From DAOTXN01 sp034435435 (GTDB lineage Bacteria; Chloroflexota; Anaerolineae; S140-20), in the NCBI GenBank assembly GCA_034435435.1, contig DAOTXN010000124.1, forward strand, positions 1 to 14,143: a DNA stretch of 14,143 nucleotides, in the 5' to 3' direction. The position numbers and the translations under genes are program-made. Shown piece by piece: positions 14,028-14,143 of the stretch (within the stretch, counting starts at the first letter, position 1; each line of letters opens with the position of its first letter). A model generated the notes under the pieces. The model was given only the letters and a program-made list of their open reading frames with translations, was not told the origin of the DNA and ran no database searches.

Positions 14028-14032
14028 TAGTG
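14011..14032 (-). repeat. Right copy of the 22-bp long-range inverted repeat
   Basis: Reverse complement of 111-132 with one mismatch. Read inward on the - strand, a frame open from the window edge (40 codons, ending QLTIP) stops at the same TAA of the repeat, just as the left frame (ending KYTMP) does. The 111 bases beyond it hold no other feature I can support, apart from the palindrome AATCGCGATT (14077-14086). Confidence 0.75.
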
Positions 14033-14143
14033 AGTTGCTTCCACTCCAGAAAACGCCATAATCGTTGTTCAAGCCAAATCGCGATTGTCGTGATGCAGAA
14101 TACTCCAACGTAGTCAAGATGAGACGACAACTTGCACAGGGGA

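Overview
The window reads as a GC-rich bacterial accessory region in two blocks. The BREX and plasmid-like gene families fit a Chloroflexota-type organism best, but that is a weak inference from protein style, with no rRNA or marker gene to support it. The first ~135 and last ~180 bases look more AT-rich than the interior.

Block 1 (about 1-5418, + strand) is the distal part of a BREX phage-defence operon: a small HEPN-domain protein, PglZ (alkaline-phosphatase superfamily) and BrxL (AAA+ protein with a Lon-like C-terminal domain). brxA, brxB, brxC and pglX are not in the window. The HEPN frame begins right beside a 22-bp sequence that recurs, inverted, at the far end of the window (111-132 and 14011-14032, 21 of 22 identical).

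Between the blocks (5430-5988, - strand) is a damaged type II toxin-antitoxin locus. It has a Phd/YefM antitoxin with an intact palindromic operator, while the PIN toxin survives only as a C-terminal remnant fused out of frame to the antitoxin end.

Block 2 (6007-13938, genes on the - strand) is a plasmid-like integrative element. In transcription order it encodes an XRE regulator, an FtsK/SpoIIIE-type translocase with an N-terminal membrane segment, a lipoprotein that also has a transmembrane helix, a ParM-type actin, a ribbon-helix-helix ParR-like protein, a winged-helix replication protein, a DnaC-like helicase loader and a tyrosine recombinase with all six catalytic residues. The layout (integrase, Rep, FtsK-like translocase, regulator) recalls the actinomycete integrative conjugative elements that move double-stranded DNA with one FtsK-like protein, here combined with an actin partition module. 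Non-coding signals support a replicon: nested palindromes between parM and parR (parC candidate), a four-copy iteron/operator array upstream of the XRE gene, and a + strand promoter inside that array that would drive a ~206-nt RNA ending in a strong intrinsic terminator.

The most interesting possibility is that the 22-bp inverted repeats, which flank a segment carrying its own tyrosine recombinase, are recombination sites that join or separate the HEPN-pglZ-brxL half of the BREX operon from its upstream half. The candidate sRNA in the iteron region and the FtsK/lipoprotein/actin module are the other leads.
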